Source: M3007 sp046160625 (GTDB lineage Bacteria; Bacteroidota; Bacteroidia; Chitinophagales; Saprospiraceae). From it: 64,000 bases of DNA. Below the pieces are notes generated by a model. It did not search any database, was not told the DNA's origin, and was given only the letters and a program-made list of their open reading frames with translations. The stretch lies in the NCBI GenBank assembly GCA_046160625.1, contig JBJXGZ010000111.1, positions 1 to 64,000 on the forward strand, read 5' to 3'. Shown one piece after another: positions 39,154 through 50,300 of the stretch (position 1 is the stretch's first letter; each line of letters opens with the position of its first letter). The position numbers and the translations under genes are program-made.

Positions 39154-40968
39154 ATGCGCCTCCGCCTACTTCTAACCTTCATCGCCTTTTTCTACCTTTT
39201 CTCGCTCGTTTATTCTGAGCGTGCCCGCTCCGTGTTGGATGGCAGCGACTCTTGGGGCTATTATGTACACTTGCCTTCGTTTTTACTTTACGGAGATGCT
39301 GGCGATTACTCTAAAACCATCGCCGCATGGCAAACCAACTATCCCAACAAACCCGACCCGCGCAAAGACGCTTATGGCCTCCGCCCTACCCCATCGGGGA
39401 AGGTGGCGGTAAAATACCCGCTCGGAATGGCCTTGCTCGAAACGCCGTTTTTTTGGGTGGCGCATGTTTACTGCCTAATTGGAGGCACACATCCTGCCGA
39501 TGGGTTTAGTGCGCCGTATGCTTGGGCAATTGCGCTTTCCAGTTTGTTTTTTGCAGTACTGGGCCTGTTTTTTCTATTCAAAAGCCTGCGTTTCTACTTT
39601 TCGGAAAACGTTAGCCTTGCTGCAACCGCTACAGTTGGGCTTGGAACCAACCTATTTTTCTTTGTGGGGTATACGCCGGGAATGTCGCATCCGATGGCAT
39701 TCTGCCTGATCGCTTACCTGTTGCTGGCAACCCGGAACTGGTATAATAACCCTACAAAAAGAAATGGGCTTAGGATTGGTTTTGTACTTGGCATGATTGC
39801 GCTTGTGCGTACTCAGGATCTGATTGTAGCAGTTGTTCCTTTGCTTTGGGGAGTTCGAAATTGGCGGGATATTAAGGTTCGGTTTCAGTTCTTTTGGGCG
39901 CAAAAGTTAAGCATTGTAGCCGCAATTTTGGCATTTGTTATTACGCTTTTGCCACAGGCGCTATATTGGAAATTTGTCAGCGGCCAATGGTGGTATTATG
40001 GCTATCAAGGCGAAAAATTTGACTGGGCAAATCCGCATATTCGGGAAGGACTGCTGGGTTTCCAGAACGGCTGGCTGGTTTATACGCCTGTGATGATTTT
40101 CGCGATTTGGGGTCTTTTTTACCTTCGCAAATACGCATCTGATTTGCTCATTCCGATCCTTGTATTCTTGCCCTTACATTGGTTTGTGAGTTATACCTGG
40201 TGGTGCTGGATGTACATCAACGGGTTTGGTTCCCGTCCGATGGTGGATGCTTACGCGTTGATGGCGTTTCCACTTGCGGCATGGATAGCGGCACAAAAAA
40301 GAGGGTGGATTCTGATTCCGCTCCTTTGCGCTTTTGTGGGTCTCAATATTTTCCAGACTTGGCAAACGCAACAGGGAATTTTCTGGTCAGAGCGCGGCAA
40401 TTGGGCGTTTTACAAAGAAAGTTTTGGACAAACAAAAGGCTCAGAGCGAGCACTTTCTGCCTTTGAGTGTGGCGAAGTACAACCGCCAACCGCCCTGCAA
40501 AAATTCAAGCCATTGATGGCATTCTTGATAAATACCAGCGATACCCAACATATTCAGGTTGCTGGCCGCCTGGCGCACCGGTGCATAGGCGAATTCCATC
40601 AAACAATTTCCCTTTCTAACAACACTGCCGGGCTGCTTCCAGGTGATTGGATTCGTATATCAGTAGCAGGTTTTGTGCCGGCCGGACAGCCTGCACATTC
40701 AATTGATGACATCGCAAAACTTGTGGCAGATTTCACAAATGGCGAAGGCAAAGTATTGAAGTATCGCGCAATAAACATAGCCACGCATCTTTCCAACCCG
40801 CGATTTATATTGTGGAAAACAAGCGGTACTGGCGAATGGGGCGAAGCCTCCTTTTTAGTTCAGGTACCAATGGGGTTTGATCGCAGCAGCAGGCTGAAAA
40901 CCTACGTTTGGAACCCCAAAAGGCAGGAGATTTTCGTCGGGGATTTGAGGATAGAATTGTGGCGATAG
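39154..40968 (+). CDS. Large integral membrane protein, GT-C-like
   Basis: A 604-residue protein with about ten to twelve hydrophobic helices in the first 440 residues, starting with RLRLLLTFIAFFYLFS, and a soluble C-terminal part of 150 residues with beta-type pattern. An early loop has an acidic motif (DGSDSWGYYVHLPSFLLYGDAGDY), where GT-C glycosyltransferases carry their catalytic Asp. This supports, but does not prove, a lipid-linked-sugar glycosyltransferase or a related membrane function. The ATG at 39154 is chosen because the frame upstream to 39103 lacks an ATG. It lies 54 nt after lysS and before a prolyl oligopeptidase gene. Confidence 0.7.
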   Translation: MRLRLLLTFIAFFYLFSLVYSERARSVLDGSDSWGYYVHLPSFLLYGDAGDYSKTIAAWQTNYPNKPDPRKDAYGLRPTPSGKVAVKYPLGMALLETPFFWVAHVYCLIGGTHPADGFSAPYAWAIALSSLFFAVLGLFFLFKSLRFYFSENVSLAATATVGLGTNLFFFVGYTPGMSHPMAFCLIAYLLLATRNWYNNPTKRNGLRIGFVLGMIALVRTQDLIVAVVPLLWGVRNWRDIKVRFQFFWAQKLSIVAAILAFVITLLPQALYWKFVSGQWWYYGYQGEKFDWANPHIREGLLGFQNGWLVYTPVMIFAIWGLFYLRKYASDLLIPILVFLPLHWFVSYTWWCWMYINGFGSRPMVDAYALMAFPLAAWIAAQKRGWILIPLLCAFVGLNIFQTWQTQQGIFWSERGNWAFYKESFGQTKGSERALSAFECGEVQPPTALQKFKPLMAFLINTSDTQHIQVAGRLAHRCIGEFHQTISLSNNTAGLLPGDWIRISVAGFVPAGQPAHSIDDIAKLVADFTNGEGKVLKYRAINIATHLSNPRFILWKTSGTGEWGEASFLVQVPMGFDRSSRLKTYVWNPKRQEIFVGDLRIELWR

Positions 40969-41025
40969 ATTATTTCACACAGCGCTTTTCTAAGGCACAA
41001 CGTTTTCATAAAAAGCACCATAAAA

Positions 41026-43095
41026 ATGACAAAAACAATCCTTTCCATTGGCCTGCACTGCATAAGCCTGGCTGTCTTCGCGCAAACAAAATTCATGCCC
41101 CCAAGCACACCAGCCTTACCAGTTATTGATACCATGCACGGCATGTTATTGACCGATAATTACCGCTGGCTTGAAAACAAGGTAGACCCTAATGTAGTAG
41201 AATGGACCCAAAGCCAACACGACTATGGGGAAGCATATCTAAAACGAACGCAAAAGCCCCACCCTGCCCTTCGCGATGAGGTTGCGGCCTATATTGACCT
41301 TGATTATGAAGGGCCACTTAATAAAGAAGGTAAACGCGTTTTTCAAACCATAAAACGAAAAGGCGACAAGCAGAACAAAGTTTATACGATTCTGAATGGT
41401 CAAAAGGTGCTTATTTGGGATCCCGTGAAGTTGGACAGCACAGGCAGCACCTCCACGCAAGGATTTGCTTACACTTACGATGGCGAACGTGCCGGGGTAA
41501 GCGTACAGAAAAATGGCGCAGAAATTTCCACCACCTACATAATTGATACCCGAACCGGTAAAAGACTCTTTGGGCCGTATGAGAACCTTTCCGGCTTCCA
41601 ATGGGCCAAAGACCAGCAACACGCCTACTTTTCGATTCGCGGTAAGGAGCAGATAGATAATCAGTTGCCGCTAAAAACGTACTGGTGGAAAGTCGGGGAT
41701 CCGATTGAAAAGGCCACTTTCATTGGTACCACAAGCGATGCCAAAAACTTTTTTTACTATTACGATAATCGTTACAGCGACGTAAGTTTTTCGGGCGAAG
41801 GCGACTTCTATTCCAACAACTGTTACATCCACAAAACAGGAACTTTCGACAAAGGCCAATTGATTTACGAAAGCAAAAAATCAAACGTATATCCAGAAGC
41901 CATCGGAGATAATCTGTATGTTTTCACAAACGACAATGCCCCGAATTACAAATTGCTTCTGGGCGATAAGAAAAATCCGAATTCCAGCAATTGGAAAACG
42001 CTCATTCCTGAAAGCGAAACTGTGATGCAAGGCTACGTAGTAACCAAGAAAAACATCATCATCCAGGACAAAAAAGACATCCTTAGCCGCCTTACGCTAT
42101 ATGATCTCAACGGTAAGAAAATCAAGCAGTTAGAAATGCCGGAGATTGGCAATGTGGACTACATCTGGTATGATCGTGAAGAGGATTCGTTGTATATTTC
42201 GCTGAGCACTTTTACCGCTACTTCCAAGACGTTTGTAGCCTCCGCCAATGATTTTAAATGGCGCCTGTTCTATACACGTGACATCCCAATTGATATGAGC
42301 AATATCGTGGGGGAAGTCAAATTCTACACTTCCAAAGATGGCACCAAAGTCCCGGCAATGGTGGTTCACCGAAAGGATGTGAAACTGGACGGAAACAACC
42401 CGGTTTTCCTCAGCGCGTATGGCGGGTTCAACTCAGGTATCAGTCCGAGTTATCATGGGTTCTATGCTCCGCTGCTCAACCGCGGGGTTATTATAGTACA
42501 AGCGGGTATTCGCGGTGGCGATGAATATGGAGAAAAATGGCACGAGGCAGGTATGCTTGCCAATAAGCAGAACTGTTTTGATGACTTCAATAGTTGTGCG
42601 GAATGGCTCATCAAGGAAAAATATACCACACCTGGCAAAATTGTGGCTCAAGGTGGCAGTAACGGCGGCTTGCTCATGGGCGGCATTGCTGTTCAACGCC
42701 CTGACCTTTATAAGGCTATCGTCTGTGGAGTACCATTGCTTGATATGGTGCGCTACCACAAATTTCTTATCGCACGTTTTTGGATTCCGGAATACGGCTG
42801 CTCAGACAATGAGGCCGATTTTCGATGGTTGCTTGAATACTCCCCCTACCACAACCTCCGAAAAGGGGTGAACATGCCAACTATGCTGGTCACAGCAGGG
42901 GCGAATGACAGCCGCGTAGATCCATTGCACGCTAAAAAATTCGTGGCCGCTGCCCAAAACAACGACGGACAAATAAACCCGGTCATTCTTCACATGGATT
43001 TTAAAAGTGGTCATGGTTCCGGTCAAAGCACGGCACACAGGATCGACAACTGGACGTTTATTTTTGATTTTGTGCTGAACCAATTGGGGCTTTAA
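41026..43095 (+). CDS. Prolyl oligopeptidase family serine peptidase (S9)
   Basis: A 689-residue exported S9 peptidase. Signal peptide 1-19 (SLAVFAQ). The seven-bladed propeller (about 60-410) shows blades such as NYKLLLGDKKNPNSS and LTLYDLNGKKIKQLEMPEIGNV. The catalytic domain follows: Ser545 in GGSNGGLLMG, Asp628 in GANDSRVDP and His663 in FKSGHGSG. It cleaves after proline in short peptides. It lies between two GT-C-like membrane proteins on the same strand. The 10-bp outer stem at 43095-43172 just after the stop may be its terminator. Confidence 0.95.
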   Translation: MTKTILSIGLHCISLAVFAQTKFMPPSTPALPVIDTMHGMLLTDNYRWLENKVDPNVVEWTQSQHDYGEAYLKRTQKPHPALRDEVAAYIDLDYEGPLNKEGKRVFQTIKRKGDKQNKVYTILNGQKVLIWDPVKLDSTGSTSTQGFAYTYDGERAGVSVQKNGAEISTTYIIDTRTGKRLFGPYENLSGFQWAKDQQHAYFSIRGKEQIDNQLPLKTYWWKVGDPIEKATFIGTTSDAKNFFYYYDNRYSDVSFSGEGDFYSNNCYIHKTGTFDKGQLIYESKKSNVYPEAIGDNLYVFTNDNAPNYKLLLGDKKNPNSSNWKTLIPESETVMQGYVVTKKNIIIQDKKDILSRLTLYDLNGKKIKQLEMPEIGNVDYIWYDREEDSLYISLSTFTATSKTFVASANDFKWRLFYTRDIPIDMSNIVGEVKFYTSKDGTKVPAMVVHRKDVKLDGNNPVFLSAYGGFNSGISPSYHGFYAPLLNRGVIIVQAGIRGGDEYGEKWHEAGMLANKQNCFDDFNSCAEWLIKEKYTTPGKIVAQGGSNGGLLMGGIAVQRPDLYKAIVCGVPLLDMVRYHKFLIARFWIPEYGCSDNEADFRWLLEYSPYHNLRKGVNMPTMLVTAGANDSRVDPLHAKKFVAAAQNNDGQINPVILHMDFKSGHGSGQSTAHRIDNWTFIFDFVLNQLGL

Positions 43096-43172
43096 GAGCA
43101 TGTTAGGGATTTTCTCACTGAGTCAAAAGCGGTTCTTTTTTTGCCTTCAGCAGAATATCCTCAACATGCTCT
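43095..43172 (+). terminator. Imperfect hairpin after the prolyl oligopeptidase gene
   Basis: Outer arms 43095-43104 and 43163-43172 are perfect over 10 bp, with about five further weaker pairs inside. The 58-nt interior contains a run of Ts (43135-43142). Its position directly after the stop suggests a terminator, but the fold is weaker than at the other sites. Confidence 0.4.
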
Positions 43173-43202
43173 AAGCCAAATGCACACTAAAACTATTTAA
43201 AA

Positions 43203-44603
43203 ATGAAACGAATCTGGACTTATTTATCCAGCGCCAAATTTCTGATTGCCCTCTTTTTTTTGATCGGATTGGAAAACATCCTTTTACCGCCGTTTGACAA
43301 TCATGGTTGGCGACAGACATTGACTTTGAGCATCGCAGAAAATTTTTTGGATTACCCTAATATCTTTTACCCAAGGATGGATATTGGGAATGAAACCGAA
43401 GGGATTATTGCTTGTGAATTCCCGATATTGAATTATTTAATCACTATTTGCTTCAAGATTTTCGGGGTAAATTTTTGGTCAGGTCGCTTGGTCAATTGGA
43501 CGGTAACCTGCATTGGCCTTTGGTTTTTTTATGATCTTGTCAAAAAAACCTTGAATCCGCGTGCGGCTTTATTTGCATTGCTTGCAATAATGGGGTCTAT
43601 CGTTATGGAGTATGCAAGAAAAAGCATGCCTGACACTTTTGCCCTTTCGCTTAGTGTTGCAGGCGCCTGGTTTCTGTGGAATTATCTGGAAAATCAATCA
43701 AGGAAATACCTTCTGATTGGCTTTTTCTTGACCACACTGGGCATTTTGAGCAAAATTCCTTTTCTCGTGATGCTCACTTTTTTGGTCATTCCATTTTTGG
43801 ATAAGCAAATTGATTTAAAAGCCAAGCGCATCGTCACAGTAACCCTTGGCCTTACCATGGCTTGTGTTGGCTGGTGGTATTTTTACTGGATGCCTTTTTT
43901 GATCCAACAATATGGGAATCAACTCATCTGGCCAGTTTCTTTTGAAGAGGGTTGGCGCATTGTTATAGAGCAACACGCTTCGGAATCTTGGCATTCACTA
44001 GTCCATTCACCTTTCCAATATAAAATACCTTTTTTAATTTCTATAATGGGAATGGGTTTAGTTCTGACTGGCGAAAATTCTAAATTAAAATGGTTTACGC
44101 TTTTGTATGTTTTGCTATACTTTGCTTTTGCCCTGAAGACTGGCATTGTTTTTCCAACCCATGAGTATTATATTATTCCGCTTGTTCCTTTGCTCGCACT
44201 GTTTTTCGGGCATTTTTTTGATCGGCTTCAATGGAAGCAAGTGTATTCCGTGTCGCTTGTTATTTTGTTATTGGCGCCTAGTTATATTTATAACAAAAAG
44301 CGATCTTTTTCGCCTGTGCCTAACAGAGCCTATCTCATGACGCTGAGCGATATAATGGACAAGTACACCAAGCCTACAGATAAGATCATGGTGAACGACG
44401 GTTCTTACAGCCCAACCTTGATGTATTGGGCAAAACGAAAAGGTTGGACCGTCAACCAGGACGTGCCGGCCAAGTCAACCTGGATGCCTGCTTTTCAAAA
44501 ACAGGGATTGAAATATATTCTGATGGACCGGCATTCATCTGACGAGGCGCTCCCTTACAAGCTTTTGTACGAAGACGAGCATTTTAGGCTGTATGAATTA
44601 TGA
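43203..44603 (+). CDS. Glycosyltransferase family 39-like membrane protein
   Basis: A 466-residue membrane protein with about ten hydrophobic helices, from IALFFLIGLENILLP to PLVPLLALFFGHFF. The first periplasmic loop has DNHGWRQTLTLSIAENFL, the Asp/His/Arg pattern of ArnT/PMT-type (GT39/GT83) enzymes, which transfer a sugar from a polyprenyl carrier. The C-terminal soluble part (PTDKIMVNDGSYSPTLMYWAKRKGW ... ILMDRHSSDE) is typical of the family. The substrate is unknown. It starts 107 nt after the peptidase gene and is convergent with the patatin gene across a 12-nt gap. Confidence 0.82.
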   Translation: MKRIWTYLSSAKFLIALFFLIGLENILLPPFDNHGWRQTLTLSIAENFLDYPNIFYPRMDIGNETEGIIACEFPILNYLITICFKIFGVNFWSGRLVNWTVTCIGLWFFYDLVKKTLNPRAALFALLAIMGSIVMEYARKSMPDTFALSLSVAGAWFLWNYLENQSRKYLLIGFFLTTLGILSKIPFLVMLTFLVIPFLDKQIDLKAKRIVTVTLGLTMACVGWWYFYWMPFLIQQYGNQLIWPVSFEEGWRIVIEQHASESWHSLVHSPFQYKIPFLISIMGMGLVLTGENSKLKWFTLLYVLLYFAFALKTGIVFPTHEYYIIPLVPLLALFFGHFFDRLQWKQVYSVSLVILLLAPSYIYNKKRSFSPVPNRAYLMTLSDIMDKYTKPTDKIMVNDGSYSPTLMYWAKRKGWTVNQDVPAKSTWMPAFQKQGLKYILMDRHSSDEALPYKLLYEDEHFRLYEL

Positions 44604-44615
44604 GAACGACCTTGA

Positions 44616-47219
44616 TCAATGCGCAGTGTAATGTACCAAATAACACAACCTGTCCTGTACTCGCTCCTTTGCGCGAACCATAATGCTATTCATTTCGTAC
44701 CGACTCAGCCAGCGAGACATTATGATCGGATCGCTGGGCTTTCTTGAATATTTTTTGTCGTTATCAAAATCATTCTTCAGCAACAGGGGGAATTCCACCA
44801 CATGCTCTGCCCCAAAATCCATTTTTGTTTTGTGGTAAATATAGTCCGTGTGACCACCAAAAGGGGTTTGTAAAAGCGCGGTGATGGGGTCTAAGAATTG
44901 CATGGTACGGTCCTGCTGTGGGTTTTGATAATGATCCAGATGCTCGGTGTTGTAAATGAGCACGAGCTTAAAGCTGACTTTTTGTAGCAAAGACACAAAT
45001 GCCTCCCGTTGAGCCAAAACAGGGAAAAGTTTTGCCAAAACAACAGTGTCGGGCGATTTATGAATAACGCCCAAGGCCGCACGGATTTCGTACAAAGTGG
45101 TCAGCCCCATGTTTTCATACACTCCGCCATCCATAAAGGTGCCCACCTCTTCGCCCATGTGGACGGTAGAATTCACAAATGGAAAGAGTTCGCTCAGACT
45201 CGCCACCTCGCCCAGGCTTAGCCTCATTTTGGCTTTACAGGTACGATCTTTATCTCCAATTATGTCCAGTAGACCGGGATTGCCGGGGAATTTCGGCCCT
45301 TGCGATTCCGTTTTAGTGTTCAACAGCACGGGGCTGGACACACCCCTCCGACCTTCTTCCACACGGCAAGTATTTGGAAAAAACAAAGGCAAGCCAATAC
45401 GCGGCTCCGGTTTATTCCCTAGGTAATAAAGACTCAGGAAGTCGGTTTCTTTTAGATATAAAGGGTTCAAATCCTTAAATTTTTTATGCTTTACATAAAG
45501 ATCCCGTAGCGCACAACGCACAGCATCGCTTTCCTCGTCCTGATGGCGGTCTGTTCGGCTGTATTTATCTGGAAAAAGCCAGGAAAAAAGGATGTTTTGC
45601 TGAAATCCATCGAAAAAAAACAGACCAGCCAGGGAGGTACTTATGTAATTGCGCTTGAAAATCCGGCCTATATAGCGTTTTCTGAAAGTGCCGTCTTCAT
45701 ATAGCGCTTCAGGTTTAATATTTAAATTGCGGGCATTGTCCCACCAAGCCAGGGTGGAGGCCGTACCGATGGAGCCCCCCGATACACCACTGATGGCAAA
45801 GCATTGTTGTTGGAATTTCCCGTTCATAGTGCTGTCCAGTTCCGTAAGCACCGCCGAAGTCCAGGCGCCGGCACGCGAGCCGCCACCTTCTGTCGCCACG
45901 AGGTAAATTTGATTGCTCAACGAGTCTGCAAATAACTTTTGATCCATTCGTTCTTTAAACCAGTGCAGGAAATAGGTTTCCAAAGAGGCACGTTCCATAT
46001 GGTTAGATTGGGGTGGCGCCTTGTATTTAATTTCATAGTGTTTTTGTGGACCAAACCAAACCAGCAGGGTCAAGGTACCAATCAACAAGTAAAACCTCGA
46101 TGGCAACATATTGTACGTGAGCCAATCAATGGCAATGTAATACGCAACGGCAATGAAAATTATCATCGCGATGGGAAACACGACAATACTAAAATTTTCA
46201 GATGTTGTAATCCATTTAAAATTTAGGAGCATCAAACCCAAACCCGAGCACAAGTAAGAGGTCCACATCAGGCCGTCATAGGTTTTTTTAAACCGTTTGG
46301 CAGCTTTCAGCCCAATTTCTGCGCCCTCTGCTATCAAGTTGGCAGACTTGACCATACATTCGCTAAATCCATTCAACACGAATGTCAACAAAGTTGGTGG
46401 GAGGAACACTAATAGTATGACAGACAAGCTTTTAACAACCCCACCTAGTTCGTTGTAGAACCAAAAAAGCAATAACAAGACGATAATACTGATGCCCATT
46501 AAAATAAGGTTTCGCCATAGCATTCCCTGGTTTGTTTCTAGGGGCGCGTCGTGGCGGGGATGTGGCTTCAGGAAGAAAATAAGTATTAAAAAAAGGAAAG
46601 AAGTGGCAAGCAGCACCAGAAGGGGGTAGGAGTTTAGCACCCATGCTATCATATTTAGCAGTGTATTGGATTGTGATTCATAGCTCTCCTGCTTGACAAT
46701 TGACTGAGCCAGTCCGGCTCCTGCCAACAACAAGGGTATGGCCGCCGTAGTAGAAACGCGCCAAACATTGCCCGACTTTTGATAATAATCCTGGTATTTA
46801 TCTTTTTCAATTTTACCAAATACCGATTCGAGCCACGTGGTTCGCTTCGGTTTGTGCCAAAAGACATAGCACAGCCAAAAAATCATAAACCCGTTGCCCA
46901 CGAATGCAAGCATAAAAGTGAGAAAGTTGTCCGGCCCCTTCACGATATCTATCGCAAAAGCAGAAAAAAAATGCTGCACTTTGTCTACTCCAGAAATGAG
47001 GAAGACCAAGAGGAAACAAAAAATGATTTCTTTCTGATGCCATAGGTAATACTCGAATAGCCGCTTACGGCTATCCTGTTCGCCACGGTAAAGTTGGCCA
47101 AGCCAAGTCCAGGTTTCACGGACATTGAGGGCGCTGCGTTCAAGGAAAGCAAAGGCGGCAGTAAAAAATATAGCAAAGAAATTTTGGAGGGCAAGAAGTA
47201 AACTTTGGAGCAATTTCAT
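44616..47219 (-). CDS. Patatin-like phospholipase with membrane N-terminus
   Basis: An 867-residue protein with about eight to nine hydrophobic helices in the first 400 residues and a C-terminal patatin domain (about 450-860). The oxyanion loop is EGGGSRAGAWTSA, the catalytic Ser480 lies in ISGVSGGSIG, and the Asp697 partner is in FMDGGVYENMG (the DG[G/A] motif). These form the patatin Ser-Asp dyad. It would hydrolyse acyl chains of membrane lipids. The ATG at 47219 begins directly before the first hydrophobic segment. An open frame to 47378 lies upstream but is unlike a patatin N-terminus. It is divergent from the 1973-residue surface protein. Confidence 0.88.
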   Translation of the reverse strand: MKLLQSLLLALQNFFAIFFTAAFAFLERSALNVRETWTWLGQLYRGEQDSRKRLFEYYLWHQKEIIFCFLLVFLISGVDKVQHFFSAFAIDIVKGPDNFLTFMLAFVGNGFMIFWLCYVFWHKPKRTTWLESVFGKIEKDKYQDYYQKSGNVWRVSTTAAIPLLLAGAGLAQSIVKQESYESQSNTLLNMIAWVLNSYPLLVLLATSFLFLILIFFLKPHPRHDAPLETNQGMLWRNLILMGISIIVLLLLFWFYNELGGVVKSLSVILLVFLPPTLLTFVLNGFSECMVKSANLIAEGAEIGLKAAKRFKKTYDGLMWTSYLCSGLGLMLLNFKWITTSENFSIVVFPIAMIIFIAVAYYIAIDWLTYNMLPSRFYLLIGTLTLLVWFGPQKHYEIKYKAPPQSNHMERASLETYFLHWFKERMDQKLFADSLSNQIYLVATEGGGSRAGAWTSAVLTELDSTMNGKFQQQCFAISGVSGGSIGTASTLAWWDNARNLNIKPEALYEDGTFRKRYIGRIFKRNYISTSLAGLFFFDGFQQNILFSWLFPDKYSRTDRHQDEESDAVRCALRDLYVKHKKFKDLNPLYLKETDFLSLYYLGNKPEPRIGLPLFFPNTCRVEEGRRGVSSPVLLNTKTESQGPKFPGNPGLLDIIGDKDRTCKAKMRLSLGEVASLSELFPFVNSTVHMGEEVGTFMDGGVYENMGLTTLYEIRAALGVIHKSPDTVVLAKLFPVLAQREAFVSLLQKVSFKLVLIYNTEHLDHYQNPQQDRTMQFLDPITALLQTPFGGHTDYIYHKTKMDFGAEHVVEFPLLLKNDFDNDKKYSRKPSDPIIMSRWLSRYEMNSIMVRAKERVQDRLCYLVHYTAH

Positions 47220-47390
47220 GGTGGGGAATAGGTTAATTGAAATATAAGGTTTGGTATTGGTCTCAAACGTACAATCATAATTCAATAAATAGTATGTGTG
47301 TGCGTAAAAAAAGAAATATTCACGACAAATTCGGAACAGGAGCATAGTATTTGCCCTACATTGGCGGACACAAAACACTACTCACCGCCC

Positions 47391-50300
47391 ATGAATCTCG
47401 CCAAACGTTCTCTCCTGCCGCTGCTTTTCAGCGCCCTCTCATGTTTGCTTCCCGCGCAAAACATTGTAATTTCTTACTTCCAAAGCGACACGCTTTACGT
47501 CTGCAATACCGACACATTAACCGTGACGGTGCAGAACAACCATGCAGTATTGCTGAGCGGAGCATCGGTGACCATTAATCTTCCGACCGGACTGACTTAT
47601 GTGTCTGGAACGGTGTTGGGGGCCAGCGAACAAAATATTTTTAATCTTTCTGCGCCCATTTTTGGACTTCTTGATATTCCAGCCAATCAATCTGTGGTTG
47701 TAAAATTTGTAGTCAAAGCAGATTGTGATGCCGCAGCTTTGCTGAACTCCGGGCAATTATTCGTTGCAAATATTTTAGTCAGCTCGACACTTGGAAATGC
47801 GCAGGCGAATAGCTCATCCATTAAAGTACAAACGGGTGCACTCCTGATCCAAAACGTGAACCCTTCCATACTCATGGGCGAAAAAGGCGATACGGTGTTG
47901 CGCACCATTTGTGTAGAGAATACCCGACTTGGAAAAATCAGCAACTTCTTTTTTGAAGATAGCCACCTGGCGGGCTTTGATGCCTTGGTAACCGGGGCGA
48001 GCAGTCAATCCAATAGCCCCAATTTTTTTTCAGCGGAATTCGATGGTAGTTTTTTTGAAACGATTGGAAATGGAGATGTCTGGCTCGATCAAGATGAATC
48101 TGTTTGCTTTACAGAGCAAATTATCATCAATGATTGCGGGACCCCCGCCTTTACCAACCCTTCGATTCTTCGGGTGGGCTGGGGCTGTGGCGGAGAAGTT
48201 TGCAGTTACGACAGCATAATGGCTTTTGTTGAAATCAAAACTTCGACCAACATTCCCAATTTGGTATTTGAACAAATTTGGGCACCGCCAACGGATTACT
48301 GTGGCAATACGCCAACAATAATGGGATTCAAAATCAAAAACATAGGCCGTGCAGATGCAAAAGACATCTTCTTTAATCCCCAGCTCACCGAGGGGTTGAC
48401 CTTGGCAGGCATGATCCCCAATTCGTTTCGAATAGAACACAGCAGCGGCACCAGCGCTATTTCACCCAGTGTTGCTCAAACCAGCTTTCTACCCGCATGC
48501 AATTTCTTTGCCTTCTACGAAGCATCCTTTAAAATACCGATTATCACAGCAAATGATTCCTTGAATTTTCTGTTCGATGTCGTTACCTGTTTGGAACAAT
48601 GCGATCAGGTACAACCCGAATTCCTGGCAAATTATTATTACAAAAAGGATTGCCCGCCGCAAGGATTTGTGTCAGGCAACATTGCGATTCTTCCAGAAGA
48701 AAGGTATTTTGTACTTGGTGATGTAAAGTCGGCTATTGGCACTTGCTTGGAAAGCGGGCAGAGTTATCCGTTTTTATATGAGGCAGCGGGAAAATACCTC
48801 CAGGAAGACGGGTTTTGGCATTTAGAACTTGATTTGCCACTTGGAATAACGCTGGACAGTTCCTGTGGGACACTGCTCGGCAATAGTCCTCCTGTGCTTA
48901 TTGAAACAACTTCACTGCCGGATGGGGGACAAAATGTTCACCTCGCATGGGCAACTCCGTTTGCGCTGGATTCCCTGGCAATGAACTTTTGCCTGCGCTA
49001 TCTGTGTGACACCAATATTGTTTGCGAAGACCTTCCACAATCGCCGGATGGCGGGGTTATCTACACGGACTATTGCTGTTTTTTGCAAATGAGGGACGCT
49101 AGCTACTGGTCGCCTGCTTTAAACACGCTTCGGGCTTGTGCCATCAACGAATGCGACGAGCGCTTTTTGGCAGTGGTTCTCAGCTGCGGCCCTCAGGATC
49201 CCAACCCACCAGGTGACACAAGTGGCCAGGATCCGAATTACCCTATCCCTGGTTTGCGCGATTGGTGGGATGTTTACCGACTCAATCTGGGCTTCCAGGA
49301 TGACAATGATGACCGCAAGGCCGATTCTCCCTTATTGGCAACCGCTGCACTTGCGCGCCGCGACCGTTTTTTGGCGGGCGACACACTTCGTGTTGAATAT
49401 TGTGGTGTAATGGATTCGGCGGTATTGGTTGATACAATTTCTCGTGCGATATGGCATGAAATCACTGGTGGGGATATGGGCACGAACGACAACGATTTGT
49501 TCGCGACTATAAGTGCCCAAAATGGCTTTGCCGATTCGAGCAAGGTACGATGGATTGGAACCATTGTTAGGGTTCGCTACAGTGATGGAACAGAGGCCAG
49601 TTGTTCCTGGGATGGCTTGAAATACGTTAATGACAAAAATTATTTCCAGGTAGTCAATCCGAATGCTTTTCCCCCGGAGCCAATTGATGACATTGCCACG
49701 GAGAAATTCTACTTTTTGTACTCTTTGCCGCAAATGTTTGCGGATGGTTGTCTCCCCAAACCTGTACTTGGATTAGGTGATTCGATCTTCATTTTTACGG
49801 ATTTCAAACTGGATGCCAATTTTAAACCAAGTTCAACCAATAATCCAGACCCGCCTTTGGTGGGCTTTCGGACGGCAACCAGCGCGGGTGGATTACTTTA
49901 TGCCTGGGATTTTCAAGCTCGCAAAAAACTCCAGTATTCTGGATGGCGGAAATCGATTGCGCCCAATACCCACAACATCAAGGCTTGCGAGAACTCCCTG
50001 GAAGTCAAGAAATTCCGCTATTCCATGCGCATTGCCCGCGAGAATATGTTCCCTTTCGAGCTGCGTCCGCTCGCCTGGATTTCAGACTATAGACAAACCT
50101 TGCTGCCAGGACTCGAACTTTCCTCGGCTAAACTGGAATACCTCACACTGCAGGACAGTGTGCCGTTTCTTACCAACTTGATTTTGCCCTTTGCTCAGTC
50201 GCCTGGATTTTTGGAGCTTGATTTTGGACCCGCCTTTACTGCGCCAGTGGACGAAGGATTCAACCTCCGCAGCAATTTGATCTTTAAGCCCAACTGCCAT